64,000 nt of DNA from Eudoraea chungangensis (lineage in GTDB: Bacteria; Bacteroidota; Bacteroidia; Flavobacteriales; Flavobacteriaceae). The DNA is taken from contig NZ_JARDUB010000001.1 in assembly GCF_029360665.1 (NCBI RefSeq), positions 806,001 through 870,000 of the forward strand, written 5' to 3'. Shown in pieces: positions 35,806-44,783 of this stretch (within the stretch, counting starts at the first letter, position 1; each line of letters opens with the position of its first letter). A program made the position numbers and the translations under genes. A model generated the notes under the pieces. That model was not told the DNA's origin, did no database searches, and saw only the letters and a program-made list of their open reading frames with translations.

Positions 35806-36799
35806 AGTACTAGTCATTGCAGAGGCAGGGGTTAATCACAATGGAGATATATCTATGGCTAAGAAGCTTATAGATGTGGCTTGTGAAGCTGAGGTTGATT
35901 TTGTGAAATTTCAGACTTTTAACGCTAAAAAACTAGTTAGCAGGTCTGCAAAAAAGGCTAAGTATCAGGAGGAGAATACAAAGGACACTTCGGAATCTCA
36001 GCTGAAAATGTTACAAAGACTTGAACTATCCCAAGAAGACCACTTTGAACTAATTGCATATTGTAAGACTAAGGGAATAAACTTTTTGTCTACGGGTTTT
36101 GACCTGGAAAGCTTGGAATTCTTAAATAAGCTGGGGATCCCATTGTTTAAAATCCCTTCAGGTGAGATTACAAATTTGCCTTATTTAAGAAAAATAGCCT
36201 CTTTTGGAAAGCCAACAGTGTTATCGACTGGAATGGCAAATATGGCAGAAATTAATGAGGCCATAATAGAGCTCTTATCGCAGGGATTAACAATAAAAGA
36301 CCTCACGATACTGCATTGCAATACTGAATATCCTACACCTATGGAGGATGTAAACCTTAGAGCTATGCAAACCATCGGAGATGCATTTGGAGTTGCCATA
36401 GGATATTCGGACCATACTTTGGGGATTGAAGTTCCGGTTGCGGCTGTTGCTCTAGGGGCAAAGGTTATTGAAAAGCACTTTACTTTAGACAGGGGATTAA
36501 AAGGACCAGACCACTTGGCTTCATTGGAACCGGGAGAATTAAAGGAAATGGTTAGGTCTATTCGCAATATTGAAATGGCTATGGGAAATGGGATAAAAGA
36601 GCCAAGTAAAAGCGAGGTTAAGAATAAAGAAATAGCCCGTAAGAGTATTGTAGCTAGCCAAAGTATTAATAAAGGAGAATACTTTTCAGAAAGAAATCTA
36701 GCAGTCAAAAGACCTGGTACAGGAATAAGTCCAATGAAGTGGGATAGCATTATTGGTACAAAAGCCACAAAGGACTATAGAGAAGATGATATTATATGA
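35795..36799 (+). CDS. legI: N,N'-diacetyllegionaminic acid synthase (NeuB family)
   Basis: A 334-residue NeuB-family enzyme that condenses a 6-carbon sugar with phosphoenolpyruvate to give a nonulosonic acid. The TIM-barrel has AEAGVNHNGDISMAKKL at the N-terminus, DFVKFQTF, FKIPSGEITNLPYL, LHCNTEYPTP and VIEKHFTLDRGLKGPDH. The C-terminal SAF antifreeze-like domain (about 275-334) has RKSIVASQSINKGE and RPGTGISPM. The choice of legionaminic over sialic acid comes from the surrounding legB/C/H genes. It overlaps legH by 11 bp and legG by 4 bp. Confidence 0.92.
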   Translation: MRNKVLVIAEAGVNHNGDISMAKKLIDVACEAEVDFVKFQTFNAKKLVSRSAKKAKYQEENTKDTSESQLKMLQRLELSQEDHFELIAYCKTKGINFLSTGFDLESLEFLNKLGIPLFKIPSGEITNLPYLRKIASFGKPTVLSTGMANMAEINEAIIELLSQGLTIKDLTILHCNTEYPTPMEDVNLRAMQTIGDAFGVAIGYSDHTLGIEVPVAAVALGAKVIEKHFTLDRGLKGPDHLASLEPGELKEMVRSIRNIEMAMGNGIKEPSKSEVKNKEIARKSIVASQSINKGEYFSERNLAVKRPGTGISPMKWDSIIGTKATKDYREDDII

Positions 36800-37971
36800 A
36801 AAAAATCGCCGTAGTTACTGGTTCCAGAGCCGAGTATGGTCTTTTAAAACCACTAATTAAACTAATTGCGTCAAAGGATGATCTGGAGCTACAACTAATA
36901 GTAACGGGGATGCATCTTATGCCAAAATTTGGGGATACTTATCTTCAAATAGAAGAGGATGGATTTCATATTACAGCAAAAATTTATGATGATTTAGTTG
37001 GAGATTCTTCCCGAGAAATATCTAGGGCTATGGGCAATACGATGATTGGTTTTGCAGATGCTTTGGAAGAGCTAGAGCCAGATATCATGGTAGTCTTGGG
37101 AGATAGGTCAGAAATATTTTCAGCGGTTGCAGCTGCCCTTATTGCACTAATACCCGTCGCTCATATTCATGGAGGCGAAACAACAGAAGGAGCTTATGAC
37201 GATTATTTAAGGCATGCGATTACTAAAATGAGTATGTTCCATTTTGCCTCGACGGAAATTTATAGGAAGAGAATTATTCAAATGGGAGAGAATCCCGATA
37301 AGGTTTTTAATGTTGGCGCTATTGGGATTGATAGTATTCGCTCATTAAATTTAATGACCCAAGAAAATTTGGAAAAATCACTTGGAAAAAAATTATTAAA
37401 GAATTCGGTGTTAATCACTTTTCACCCGGTTACCTTAGAAAATGCTAGTGCTCAAAATCAGTTTGGAGATCTTTTAAAAGCCTTGGACGAGCTAAAAGAC
37501 ACTACCTTAATTTTTACGAAACCTAATTCCGATAAAGACGGAGATATAATCATAAAAATGATCGATGATTATGTATTTCAAAACGCCTCTAAGGCAATTG
37601 CCTTTACCTCATTAGGTCAATTAAGATATTTATCTGCATTACAGTATGTATCTTTTGTTATTGGAAATTCATCTAGCGGAATACTCGAAGTTCCCTACTT
37701 TAAAATTCCGACTATCAATATAGGTGATAGACAAAAGGGACGAATTATGCCTAAAAGTGTTATTAATTGCAAACCAAGTTACCCAGAAATTCTAAGGGCC
37801 ATTGGCCAGGCAAAGGACGATGATTTTTTGAATGAGATTCAATCGCAAAAGAACTTATATGGGGATGGTCATGCCGCAGAGGCCATACTGGATAAGTTGG
37901 AATCCTTTGATTCCAAAGAAATGAAAAAACCGTTTTATGACATCAAAGATTTAGATTTTGAAAAACCATAG
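36796..37971 (+). CDS. legG: NDP-sugar 2-epimerase, hydrolysing (LegG/NeuC)
   Basis: A 391-residue GT-B-fold enzyme of the hydrolysing UDP-GlcNAc 2-epimerase family. It begins VVTGSRAEYGLLKPL and carries VLGDRSEIFSAVAAA, IPVAHIHGGETTEGAYDD, FHPVTLE and FVIGNSSSGILEVPYFKIPTIN. It epimerises C2 and releases the nucleotide, giving the free sugar used by LegI. Its presence, instead of a PseG-type hydrolase, argues for legionaminic rather than pseudaminic acid. The ptmE start overlaps its end by 14 bp. Confidence 0.92.
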   Translation: MKKIAVVTGSRAEYGLLKPLIKLIASKDDLELQLIVTGMHLMPKFGDTYLQIEEDGFHITAKIYDDLVGDSSREISRAMGNTMIGFADALEELEPDIMVVLGDRSEIFSAVAAALIALIPVAHIHGGETTEGAYDDYLRHAITKMSMFHFASTEIYRKRIIQMGENPDKVFNVGAIGIDSIRSLNLMTQENLEKSLGKKLLKNSVLITFHPVTLENASAQNQFGDLLKALDELKDTTLIFTKPNSDKDGDIIIKMIDDYVFQNASKAIAFTSLGQLRYLSALQYVSFVIGNSSSGILEVPYFKIPTINIGDRQKGRIMPKSVINCKPSYPEILRAIGQAKDDDFLNEIQSQKNLYGDGHAAEAILDKLESFDSKEMKKPFYDIKDLDFEKP

Positions 37972-39004
37972 AAAACATATTATTAGTATTGACAGCACTG
38001 TAAAAGAGGCACTTATTAAGCTAAATGACTTGGGGAAAGACGCTGTTCTTTTTGTAGTTAATAATAAGAACAAATTAATGGGGTCTTTAACTGACGGAGA
38101 TGTTCGTAGAGGACTTATTAGGGGTATTACCCTAGACAGCACTTTGAAGGAGGTAATTCAGGGAGAGCCGAAGTTTGTTAGAAAAGGAGAGCAGAATATT
38201 GAAGAAATAATTCAATATCGTGAAGGTAATTATAGAATATTGCCCGTGATTGATAAAAAAGACAGAATAGTAAATGTTATTAATTTTAGAGAATTACGTT
38301 CATATCTGCCTTTAGATGCGGTTATTATGGCTGGCGGCATGGGTACTCGGTTAAAACCACTAACCGAGAAAACTCCCAAACCATTACTAAAGATTGGCAA
38401 AAAGCCAATTATGGAACACAACTTAGATAGACTAGCGTTGTATGGAATTGATGACTTTTGGGTTTCGGTAAAATATTTAGGAGAACAGATAGAAGGCTAT
38501 TTTGGGAATGGAGATTCTAAAGACATCCAGATTCAGTACGTATGGGAAAATGAGCCTTTGGGAACAATTGGTGCTGTTTCCAAAATTGAAAGTTTTAACC
38601 ACGATTACGTTTTATTGACGAATTCAGACATACTAACCAATTTGGATTACGAACATTTTTTCTTAGATTTCTTAAAGCAAAAAGCCGATTTATCTGTTGT
38701 TACCATTCCGTACAAAGTAGACATACCCTATGCCGTATTAGAAACAAGTAATGGCCATGTCTTAAATTTAAGAGAGAAACCTACCTATACTTATTATTCC
38801 AATGGAGGGATTTATTTGATAAAAAAAACAGCACTAAAATTTTTACCCAAAGGCGAGTTTTTTAATGCTACGGATTTAATGGAAAAACTTATAGCAGAAA
38901 AGAAAAAGGTAATTTCATACCCGCTTTCGGGCTATTGGCTAGATATTGGAAAGCATGAGGACTTTGAAAAGGCACAACGAGATATAGAACAAATTAAGTT
39001 TTAA
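37958..39004 (+). CDS. ptmE: Nucleotidyltransferase with N-terminal CBS pair (PtmE-like, GDP-sugar forming)
   Basis: A 348-residue fusion: two CBS motifs (about 1-115, SLTDGDVRRGLIRG and RILPVIDKKDRIV) followed by a sugar nucleotidyltransferase domain (about 118-348, VIMAGGMGTRLKPLT and TPKPLLKIGKKP). This layout is that of Campylobacter PtmE, which makes GDP-linked glucosamine for legionaminic acid. The start is TTG: no ATG occurs until residue 41, inside the first CBS motif. The CBS pair may sense adenosyl nucleotides. It overlaps legG and touches legF (TAATG). Confidence 0.88.
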   Translation: MKNHRKHIISIDSTVKEALIKLNDLGKDAVLFVVNNKNKLMGSLTDGDVRRGLIRGITLDSTLKEVIQGEPKFVRKGEQNIEEIIQYREGNYRILPVIDKKDRIVNVINFRELRSYLPLDAVIMAGGMGTRLKPLTEKTPKPLLKIGKKPIMEHNLDRLALYGIDDFWVSVKYLGEQIEGYFGNGDSKDIQIQYVWENEPLGTIGAVSKIESFNHDYVLLTNSDILTNLDYEHFFLDFLKQKADLSVVTIPYKVDIPYAVLETSNGHVLNLREKPTYTYYSNGGIYLIKKTALKFLPKGEFFNATDLMEKLIAEKKKVISYPLSGYWLDIGKHEDFEKAQRDIEQIKF

Positions 39005-39717
39005 TGGAAATTTTAGTTACTATCTGTGGAAGAGGTGGATCTAAAGGGATTCCCGGGAAAAATATTAAGGAATTAAACGGGCGGCCTTTAATAGAATACA
39101 CAATCATGCATGCCAATAGCTTTGCAGAAAATAAGCAGGCAGATATTGCCTTGTCTACTGATGATACCGAAATTTTAAACATAGCAAAAGAGTGCGGACT
39201 TAAAACGGATTATAAAAGACCAGATTATTTAGCAACGGATAAAGCAGGAAAAATAGAAGTTTTAAATGACGTCTTATTGTTTTATGAGAATACAAAACAA
39301 AAGCATTACGATGTTATACTTGATTTGGATATAACTTCACCTCTGAGAACAATTAATGATTTAAATGAGGGTCTTGAAAAACTAATACAAAACCCAGATG
39401 CTATTAATTTATTTTCAGTTTCTAAACCACATAAGAATCCGTATTTCAATGTAGTAGAAGTTGCTGAAGACGGCTATGTTAAATTAGTTAAACCTAGTGA
39501 AGTGAGGTCCAGACAAACCGCCCCTAAAGTCTACGATATGAATGCCTCATTTTACTTTTATCGGAGTAAATTTTTTAAAGAAGGATACAAATCTGCTATA
39601 ACTCCACGCAGCCTATTTTATCTTATGGACCATATCTGTTTTGATTTAGATGAACCATTAGATTTTGACATTATGGAGTACCTCTTAAGTCAGAATAAAC
39701 TAGGAATGCAGCTATGA
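39004..39717 (+). CDS. legF: CMP-N,N'-diacetyllegionaminic acid synthetase (NeuA family)
   Basis: A 237-residue CMP-sialic-acid-synthetase family enzyme. The N-terminal CTP-binding motif is CGRGGSKGIPGKNIKELNG, followed by ALSTDD, DLDITSPLRTINDL and the C-terminal DLDEPLDFDI. It activates the nonulosonic acid with CTP so that a transferase can use it. It is the last catalytic step of the pathway, joined by 1- and 4-bp overlaps to its neighbours. Confidence 0.93.
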   Translation: MEILVTICGRGGSKGIPGKNIKELNGRPLIEYTIMHANSFAENKQADIALSTDDTEILNIAKECGLKTDYKRPDYLATDKAGKIEVLNDVLLFYENTKQKHYDVILDLDITSPLRTINDLNEGLEKLIQNPDAINLFSVSKPHKNPYFNVVEVAEDGYVKLVKPSEVRSRQTAPKVYDMNASFYFYRSKFFKEGYKSAITPRSLFYLMDHICFDLDEPLDFDIMEYLLSQNKLGMQL

Positions 39718-40631
39718 AAGTACTGATTTTAGGTTTGGGTTCTATAGCTCAAAAGCATATACATGTATTAAAAGAACTAGAACCAAAAGTGCAATTATAT
39801 GCGCTAAGATCTTCTGAAAATTCAGATACACAAAAAGGGGTCACCAACCTATTTACTTATGAGGAACTGAGGCAATACAAATTTAATTTTGTTTTAATTT
39901 CTAGTCCTTCTTCCATTCATTGGGATCAAATTTTTCGCCTACAAGATCTAAATGTTCCCATGATGATTGAAAAACCATTATTTATTAGTAAAGATCAAAT
40001 TGAAGCTTTTGAAAAGAGCAATAGTAATTGGCCATTAATGTATGTAGCCTGTAATTTCAGATTTCATCCATTAATTAAATTTATTAAGACTTACTTAAAA
40101 GAAAACCCATCTAAGATTAATGAAGTTAGTGCGTATTGCGGGTCTTTTTTGCCAGATTGGAGACCTGGAAAAGACTATACCAAAGTATATAGTGCAATTA
40201 GAGAGCTTGGAGGTGGCGTGCACTTAGATTTAATACATGAAATAGACTATTTAGTGTATTTGTTTGGACTACCCCTTAGTTCTGTATCCAAAAAAAGAAA
40301 ATCGTCGAAATTAGAAATCAATAGTTTTGATTCTTCAATGAGTATTTTGGAGTTTAATAGTTTTCAGGCACAAGTAACGCTTAATTATTTTAGAAAAGAC
40401 ACGAAGCGAAATTTAGAAATTGTTCGCGAAAAAGACACCTTATATGTAGATTTTGTAAAAGGTGAAATTACCAATTTGTTTAATAATGAATTGCTTTTTA
40501 AGGTGAAGGATTTGTCCATATTTGTGACCTATAAAGAACAGATGGCCTATTTTTTGGAATGTGTTGATAAAAATAAGTCGCCAATGAATTCCCCTAATGA
40601 GGCAATTGCAGTTTTAAAGTGTATACTATGA
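39714..40631 (+). CDS. Gfo/Idh/MocA-family oxidoreductase (possible PtmF counterpart)
   Basis: A 305-residue NAD(P)-dependent oxidoreductase. The Rossmann motif is LILGLGSIAQKH (3-14), the catalytic Lys region is MIEKPLF near 84, and GGGVHLDLIHEIDYL near 165-180 matches the family's second active-site segment. It overlaps legF and the SDR gene by 4 bp each. From memory, Campylobacter ptm clusters have a ptmF gene of this sort beside ptmE/ptmB/ptmA; its reaction is not clear to me, so I give no symbol. It may modify the nonulosonate or its precursor. Confidence 0.82.
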   Translation: MKVLILGLGSIAQKHIHVLKELEPKVQLYALRSSENSDTQKGVTNLFTYEELRQYKFNFVLISSPSSIHWDQIFRLQDLNVPMMIEKPLFISKDQIEAFEKSNSNWPLMYVACNFRFHPLIKFIKTYLKENPSKINEVSAYCGSFLPDWRPGKDYTKVYSAIRELGGGVHLDLIHEIDYLVYLFGLPLSSVSKKRKSSKLEINSFDSSMSILEFNSFQAQVTLNYFRKDTKRNLEIVREKDTLYVDFVKGEITNLFNNELLFKVKDLSIFVTYKEQMAYFLECVDKNKSPMNSPNEAIAVLKCIL

Positions 40632-41365
40632 ATTTAGATGGAAAGATAATTTTGGTTACTGGAGGAAGCGGCTTACTGGGGCGTGCAATTCTAACAGATA
40701 TTAAACAGAACAATGGAACGGCCATAAACCTGGATATAAACGCAGATAATAATATCGACAAAGGTGAAATCAATTTAGACATTACCAGCGATAAGTCAAT
40801 AAAGCAGGCTATTACCACAATTCTAAAAAAGCACAAAAGAATAGATGGGTTGGTCAATAACGCCTACCCAAGAACCTCAGACTGGGGAAAGGCTTTTGAA
40901 GATGTTAATCCAGATTCGTTTAGTAAAAATATAGATATGCAGTTAAGCAGGATTTTTGCCCTTTCTCAACCTGTATTAGAAATAATGAAGAAGCAAGGTT
41001 ATGGTTCTTTAGTTCATATGTCTTCGGTTTATGGCATTGTTGGAAATGATTTCACGGTATACGAAAATACTCCTCTAACCTCACCCGCAGCTTATTCCGC
41101 AATCAAAGGAGGACTTATAAACTTCAGCAGGTATTTGGCCTCTTATTTTGGAAAATACAATGTAAGATCTAACTGCGTTTCTCCCGGCGGGATTTTTGAT
41201 CACCAAAACAAAATATTTGTAGAACAGTATGAGTATAGGGTCCCCATGAAAAGAATGGGAACTCCTAAGGATATTGCACCCATTGTGAGTTTTTTACTGT
41301 CAGACGACTCGAGCTATATTACAGGGCAGAATATAGCCGTAGATGGAGGTTGGACAGCTATTTGA
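40628..41365 (+). CDS. Short-chain dehydrogenase/reductase (possible PtmA counterpart)
   Basis: A 245-residue classical SDR: VTGGSGLLGRAIL near the N-terminus, LVNNAYPRTSDWG (NNA motif), SSVYGIVG with the catalytic Ser, and YSAIKGG as the YxxxK site; it ends with SYITGQNIAVDGGWTA. I took the ATG at 40628, which gives an ATGA overlap with the previous stop, rather than a GTG at 40619. Ptm-type legionaminic clusters contain an SDR (PtmA) in the same neighbourhood. Its exact step is unknown. Confidence 0.83.
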   Translation: MNLDGKIILVTGGSGLLGRAILTDIKQNNGTAINLDINADNNIDKGEINLDITSDKSIKQAITTILKKHKRIDGLVNNAYPRTSDWGKAFEDVNPDSFSKNIDMQLSRIFALSQPVLEIMKKQGYGSLVHMSSVYGIVGNDFTVYENTPLTSPAAYSAIKGGLINFSRYLASYFGKYNVRSNCVSPGGIFDHQNKIFVEQYEYRVPMKRMGTPKDIAPIVSFLLSDDSSYITGQNIAVDGGWTAI

Positions 41366-41389
41366 GGGAGAACATATTATTTATAGCAT

Positions 41390-42985
41390 ATGAGAATTGA
41401 TTCATTGGATTACCTGCGGGGTTTAATGGCAATAGCGATTATGTTCTATCATTATTTTGTATGGACATTTGGCATCTATGGAAGTGACACACTCTTAGGC
41501 AAAATAGGACTTTACGGGGTTTCCATCTTCTATGTTTTGAGTGGTTTAACACTCTATTTGGTATACGAAAACAAGCTCAGCCTCACTAATTTATTCTACT
41601 ACTTTAAAAAAAGAATTTACAGAATATTTCCTCTATTGTGGATATGTGTTTTTCTAAATATACTTCTTTTAACGAATACGTATACAACTACTAAAGTATT
41701 GCTTAATTTGTCCGGTTTATTTGGTTTTATTGCGGTGGATCAATATATACCAACAGGAGCGTGGTCTATAGGAAACGAACTGGTATTTTATGCTTTTTTT
41801 CCAGTGGTATTGTTACTTTCCAAGAGACTTAAATTCTTACAGGAATTGTTTTTTATAAGTTCCGTCTTGGTTGCTACTTACTTTGCTTTTGGTCCATTGT
41901 CCGCGAAGAATACAATTGGAGAGGCATGGAAATTATATATTAATCCTTTTAATCAATTATTTTTATTTTCAGGAGGAATTTTAATGGGAAAATATGCTAT
42001 AGGCAGAAAGAATAGTCTGCTAGGATTCCTTCTGCTTGTCCTGGGACTTGGATTACTTTTTTTTGGCCCTGGCAAGGGAGATTTAATTGATTTAATTATT
42101 AGTTGGAAAAGATTCCTTTATGCCGGGGTGTCATTTATATTACCACTGGCGTTCCTTTTAATAAACTATTCCTTTAAGGGATTTTTTGGAAGGATTCTAT
42201 TGAAATTTGGATATATTTCTTATTCCATATACTTGATTCATCCTATTATTTATTGGTATTTGGTAAAATTTATAGAAAAGGAAGACAGTCCAATGATGTT
42301 AGTAGTTATAAGCCTAACTTTAACACTTATAGTAAGTTACTATATTTATATTCTAATCGAAGCTCCTTTTATAAAACTAGGCAAAAATTTGAGTTTGAAA
42401 AAAGATGGTATCAGAAATTTAAAGGCCAAATCATTCTATTGGTTAATACCAATAGTAGCTATAATTATTCTGCAATTAAATAAACGGAATGCCGATGTTC
42501 AGGGGCAAGCTAGGGAAATTCAGTTGCAAAAAGAAACCAACTCTCCCTATGTAAAGCTTTTAAATCAATTACCGGTTTATAGGGATAGTGTATATAAGAT
42601 CTATATTGCCGAGATTAATTCCAAGAACAAAATAATTTTCATGAGAGATGGCTTGCTTTCAGACCAACAGAAAAACAGTAAATTTTTTATTCATATTTAT
42701 CCCAAGGATACTACCTTACTCCCCGGGCAAATAAAACATTTCGCTTTAGATTTTCATAATAAAGTAACAGAGTTAAGCTATAAAGGAGAAACTTATTTTA
42801 TATCGGATCAAGAACTTCCTTCATATATTATTTATAAATTAAATGCCGGGCAATACGGTTATAATGGAGATAACAGTATAAATTGGCAGATTGAAGATCT
42901 AATAATGGGCAAAAAAATAGGAAAAGTACTTTCAGAGAACCGGGAATCTATGTCTATTTTTGAGTACCAAAGAGATACTTTTTAA
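41390..42985 (+). CDS. Acyltransferase 3 family membrane protein with extra C-terminal domain
   Basis: A 531-residue protein. Residues 1-340 are an acyltransferase-3 (OafA/WecH-like) domain with about ten membrane helices: SLDYLRGLMAIAIMFYHYF carries the conserved Arg and His, and GAWSIGNELVFYAFFP stands for the usual WSLxxE block. A further membrane helix (about 350-362) leads to a soluble domain (about 365-531) that I do not recognise; it is not an obvious SGNH domain. It probably acetylates or otherwise acylates the polysaccharide during export. It starts 24 bp after the SDR gene. Confidence 0.85.
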   Translation: MRIDSLDYLRGLMAIAIMFYHYFVWTFGIYGSDTLLGKIGLYGVSIFYVLSGLTLYLVYENKLSLTNLFYYFKKRIYRIFPLLWICVFLNILLLTNTYTTTKVLLNLSGLFGFIAVDQYIPTGAWSIGNELVFYAFFPVVLLLSKRLKFLQELFFISSVLVATYFAFGPLSAKNTIGEAWKLYINPFNQLFLFSGGILMGKYAIGRKNSLLGFLLLVLGLGLLFFGPGKGDLIDLIISWKRFLYAGVSFILPLAFLLINYSFKGFFGRILLKFGYISYSIYLIHPIIYWYLVKFIEKEDSPMMLVVISLTLTLIVSYYIYILIEAPFIKLGKNLSLKKDGIRNLKAKSFYWLIPIVAIIILQLNKRNADVQGQAREIQLQKETNSPYVKLLNQLPVYRDSVYKIYIAEINSKNKIIFMRDGLLSDQQKNSKFFIHIYPKDTTLLPGQIKHFALDFHNKVTELSYKGETYFISDQELPSYIIYKLNAGQYGYNGDNSINWQIEDLIMGKKIGKVLSENRESMSIFEYQRDTF

Positions 42986-42996
42986 TATTTTAAATT

Positions 42997-43545
42997 ATGA
43001 TCGGGCTCATAAAGAAGATAAAATTTGATATCAAATCCGATAGGTTAGGTCCTGACTGTCCTTTTACCCATTGGCGTCTGTTTTTTAAGAAAGAGATGAC
43101 AACTATTTGCAAAAAAAAGTTTTTATCCTTTGGTGAGAATGCAGAAATAAGACCATATTCATTTATTGTTAACTGCTCGAAAATAAGTATCGGCAATAGG
43201 GTTGTTATAAGACCAGGGACTATGCTCTTTGCGGACAATCGTTTCCCTGATAAAGGAAAGATTACTATAGAAAATGATGTTTTAATAGGATCTGGAGTAC
43301 ATATTTACGTTTCTAATCACGCCTATGGTAAAAAGGGTGTTCCAATTATCGAACAAGGGCATTTTGACCCTCAGGATACTATTTTAAAAAAAGGCTGTTG
43401 GATTGGAGCCAACAGTGTTTTATTACCCGGGGTAGTTATTGGCGAAAATTCTATTGTAGGAGCAGGTAGCATTGTTACCAAAAGTATTCCTGCCAATGTA
43501 GTTGTAGCTGGAAACCCTGCCAAAACCATAAAGAATTTATCTTGA
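42997..43545 (+). CDS. Hexapeptide-repeat (LbH) O-acetyltransferase
   Basis: A 182-residue acyltransferase of the left-handed beta-helix type, like WcaF/NodL/maltose acetyltransferases. Hexapeptide repeats begin near residue 48 (FGENAEIRPYSFIVN) and continue through KITIENDVLIGSGVHIY. The catalytic His region is VSNHAYGKKG, and the end has WIGANSVLLPGVVIGENSI then VVAGNPAKTIK. It probably acetylates a sugar nucleotide or lipid-linked sugar in the cytoplasm. The stop overlaps the Wzx start. Confidence 0.88.
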   Translation: MIGLIKKIKFDIKSDRLGPDCPFTHWRLFFKKEMTTICKKKFLSFGENAEIRPYSFIVNCSKISIGNRVVIRPGTMLFADNRFPDKGKITIENDVLIGSGVHIYVSNHAYGKKGVPIIEQGHFDPQDTILKKGCWIGANSVLLPGVVIGENSIVGAGSIVTKSIPANVVVAGNPAKTIKNLS

Positions 43546-44783
43546 AACACAGCGTAGAAAGTCTTTTAACTCGCGGAATTTCTATAGGTTCCAAGTTTTT
43601 ACTTCTTGGATATACGGCCAAGGTGTTATCTCTTGCGGACTACGGAAGTTTTCAATTGGTTAGCTATTTCATATTGATTTCCACTACTATTTTTGGCTTG
43701 GAGTATTATAATATTAGTAATAGAGAAATAGCGGAAAATCCATCAAAAAAAGATGTTTATCAGGAACATCTTGCCTTTTACTTCAGGGCTTTTCCCATTG
43801 TGCTGTTAATTCAGATAGGAGTGTTTTTGGCTATATTCCCTAAGGAACTTATCACTATAACCAATGTAGTTTGCATCACCATAATAGGTCTTTGTGACTA
43901 TCTTTCTCAAGAAGTATACAGGTATTTAATGATAAACAAAGAATATCGAAAGGGTAATATTCAACTAGTCTATAAGAGTTTAGTTTTTCTTGTTCTGATT
44001 ATTCTTTATGTTTTAATTTTTAAGGGCTTGAATTTCGATCAACTATTGTTAATTATGGTTGGCTCGTATTTGCTATTATTATTATTCGCCTACCATAGTT
44101 TTTCAAATAATCTTTATAGTATTTCTTTAAACAAAATACGAATTCTAAATTGGCGAGACTTCAAAGTTAAATGGTCCTTAATATGGCCATTTGTTGTTCT
44201 GGTTTTATTCTTAAAAGGAATTGAGTTTTCTGATAAATTTCTTATTGGAAGATATGAAGGTTTAGAAAACACAGGTATATACTCCTTTATATTTGCCATC
44301 GCTTCCGTAATAAATGTCTTTGTTGTCAGTGGATTTTATATAATATATCTACCTCAGTTAATTGGTAGTTATTCTTCAGATAAAGTTATTTTTCTAAAAG
44401 AGTTACGCAAATTTTCTTTACTTACTATTGTCTCAAGTATTTTACTTGCTATAGGGATATATATGATAGCGCCATTTATTATCAAACTAATAGACAAGGA
44501 AGTCTTTTTAGACCATTTGGATATGTTAGGTATTTTATTAATTGGGTTTGTTCTCAATAATATCTCATTAATCCCTCATTTGTTTTTATATGTTAGCCAT
44601 AAAGAGAAATCAATAACTGTAATTATGGGAATTGCATTAGCCATAAACCTTAGCTTTAACCTTATTTTGATTCCCAAATTTGGGATTTATGGTGCGGCTT
44701 ACAGTTTCTTAATCACCTATGTAGCTGTTTTAATTTTAAAATCAATAAGCGCCTTAAGAGTATGGAAGAGAATTGCGGTTTAA
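43542..44783 (+). CDS. Wzx-like polysaccharide flippase (MOP superfamily)
   Basis: A 413-residue integral membrane protein with about twelve hydrophobic segments, in the polysaccharide transport (PST/Wzx) branch of the MOP superfamily. The N-terminal GISIGSKFLLLGYTAKVLSL and the repeated helix pairs fit, as does IPKFGIYGAAYSFLITY near the end. The start is TTG, overlapping the previous stop (TTGA); no ATG occurs before the first helices. It should flip the undecaprenyl-linked repeat unit to the periplasm. It overlaps the next gene by 22 bp. Confidence 0.87.
   Translation: MKHSVESLLTRGISIGSKFLLLGYTAKVLSLADYGSFQLVSYFILISTTIFGLEYYNISNREIAENPSKKDVYQEHLAFYFRAFPIVLLIQIGVFLAIFPKELITITNVVCITIIGLCDYLSQEVYRYLMINKEYRKGNIQLVYKSLVFLVLIILYVLIFKGLNFDQLLLIMVGSYLLLLLFAYHSFSNNLYSISLNKIRILNWRDFKVKWSLIWPFVVLVLFLKGIEFSDKFLIGRYEGLENTGIYSFIFAIASVINVFVVSGFYIIYLPQLIGSYSSDKVIFLKELRKFSLLTIVSSILLAIGIYMIAPFIIKLIDKEVFLDHLDMLGILLIGFVLNNISLIPHLFLYVSHKEKSITVIMGIALAINLSFNLILIPKFGIYGAAYSFLITYVAVLILKSISALRVWKRIAV

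Noticed and set aside
40619-40627. Upstream non-ATG starts for the SDR gene (GTG 40619), the DUF4837 gene (GTG 19081) and the GH3 gene (TTG 25250)
   Set aside because: In each case the next ATG gives a standard N-terminus (SDR strand, lipoprotein signal, GH3 start) and tighter, more usual spacing with the upstream gene.
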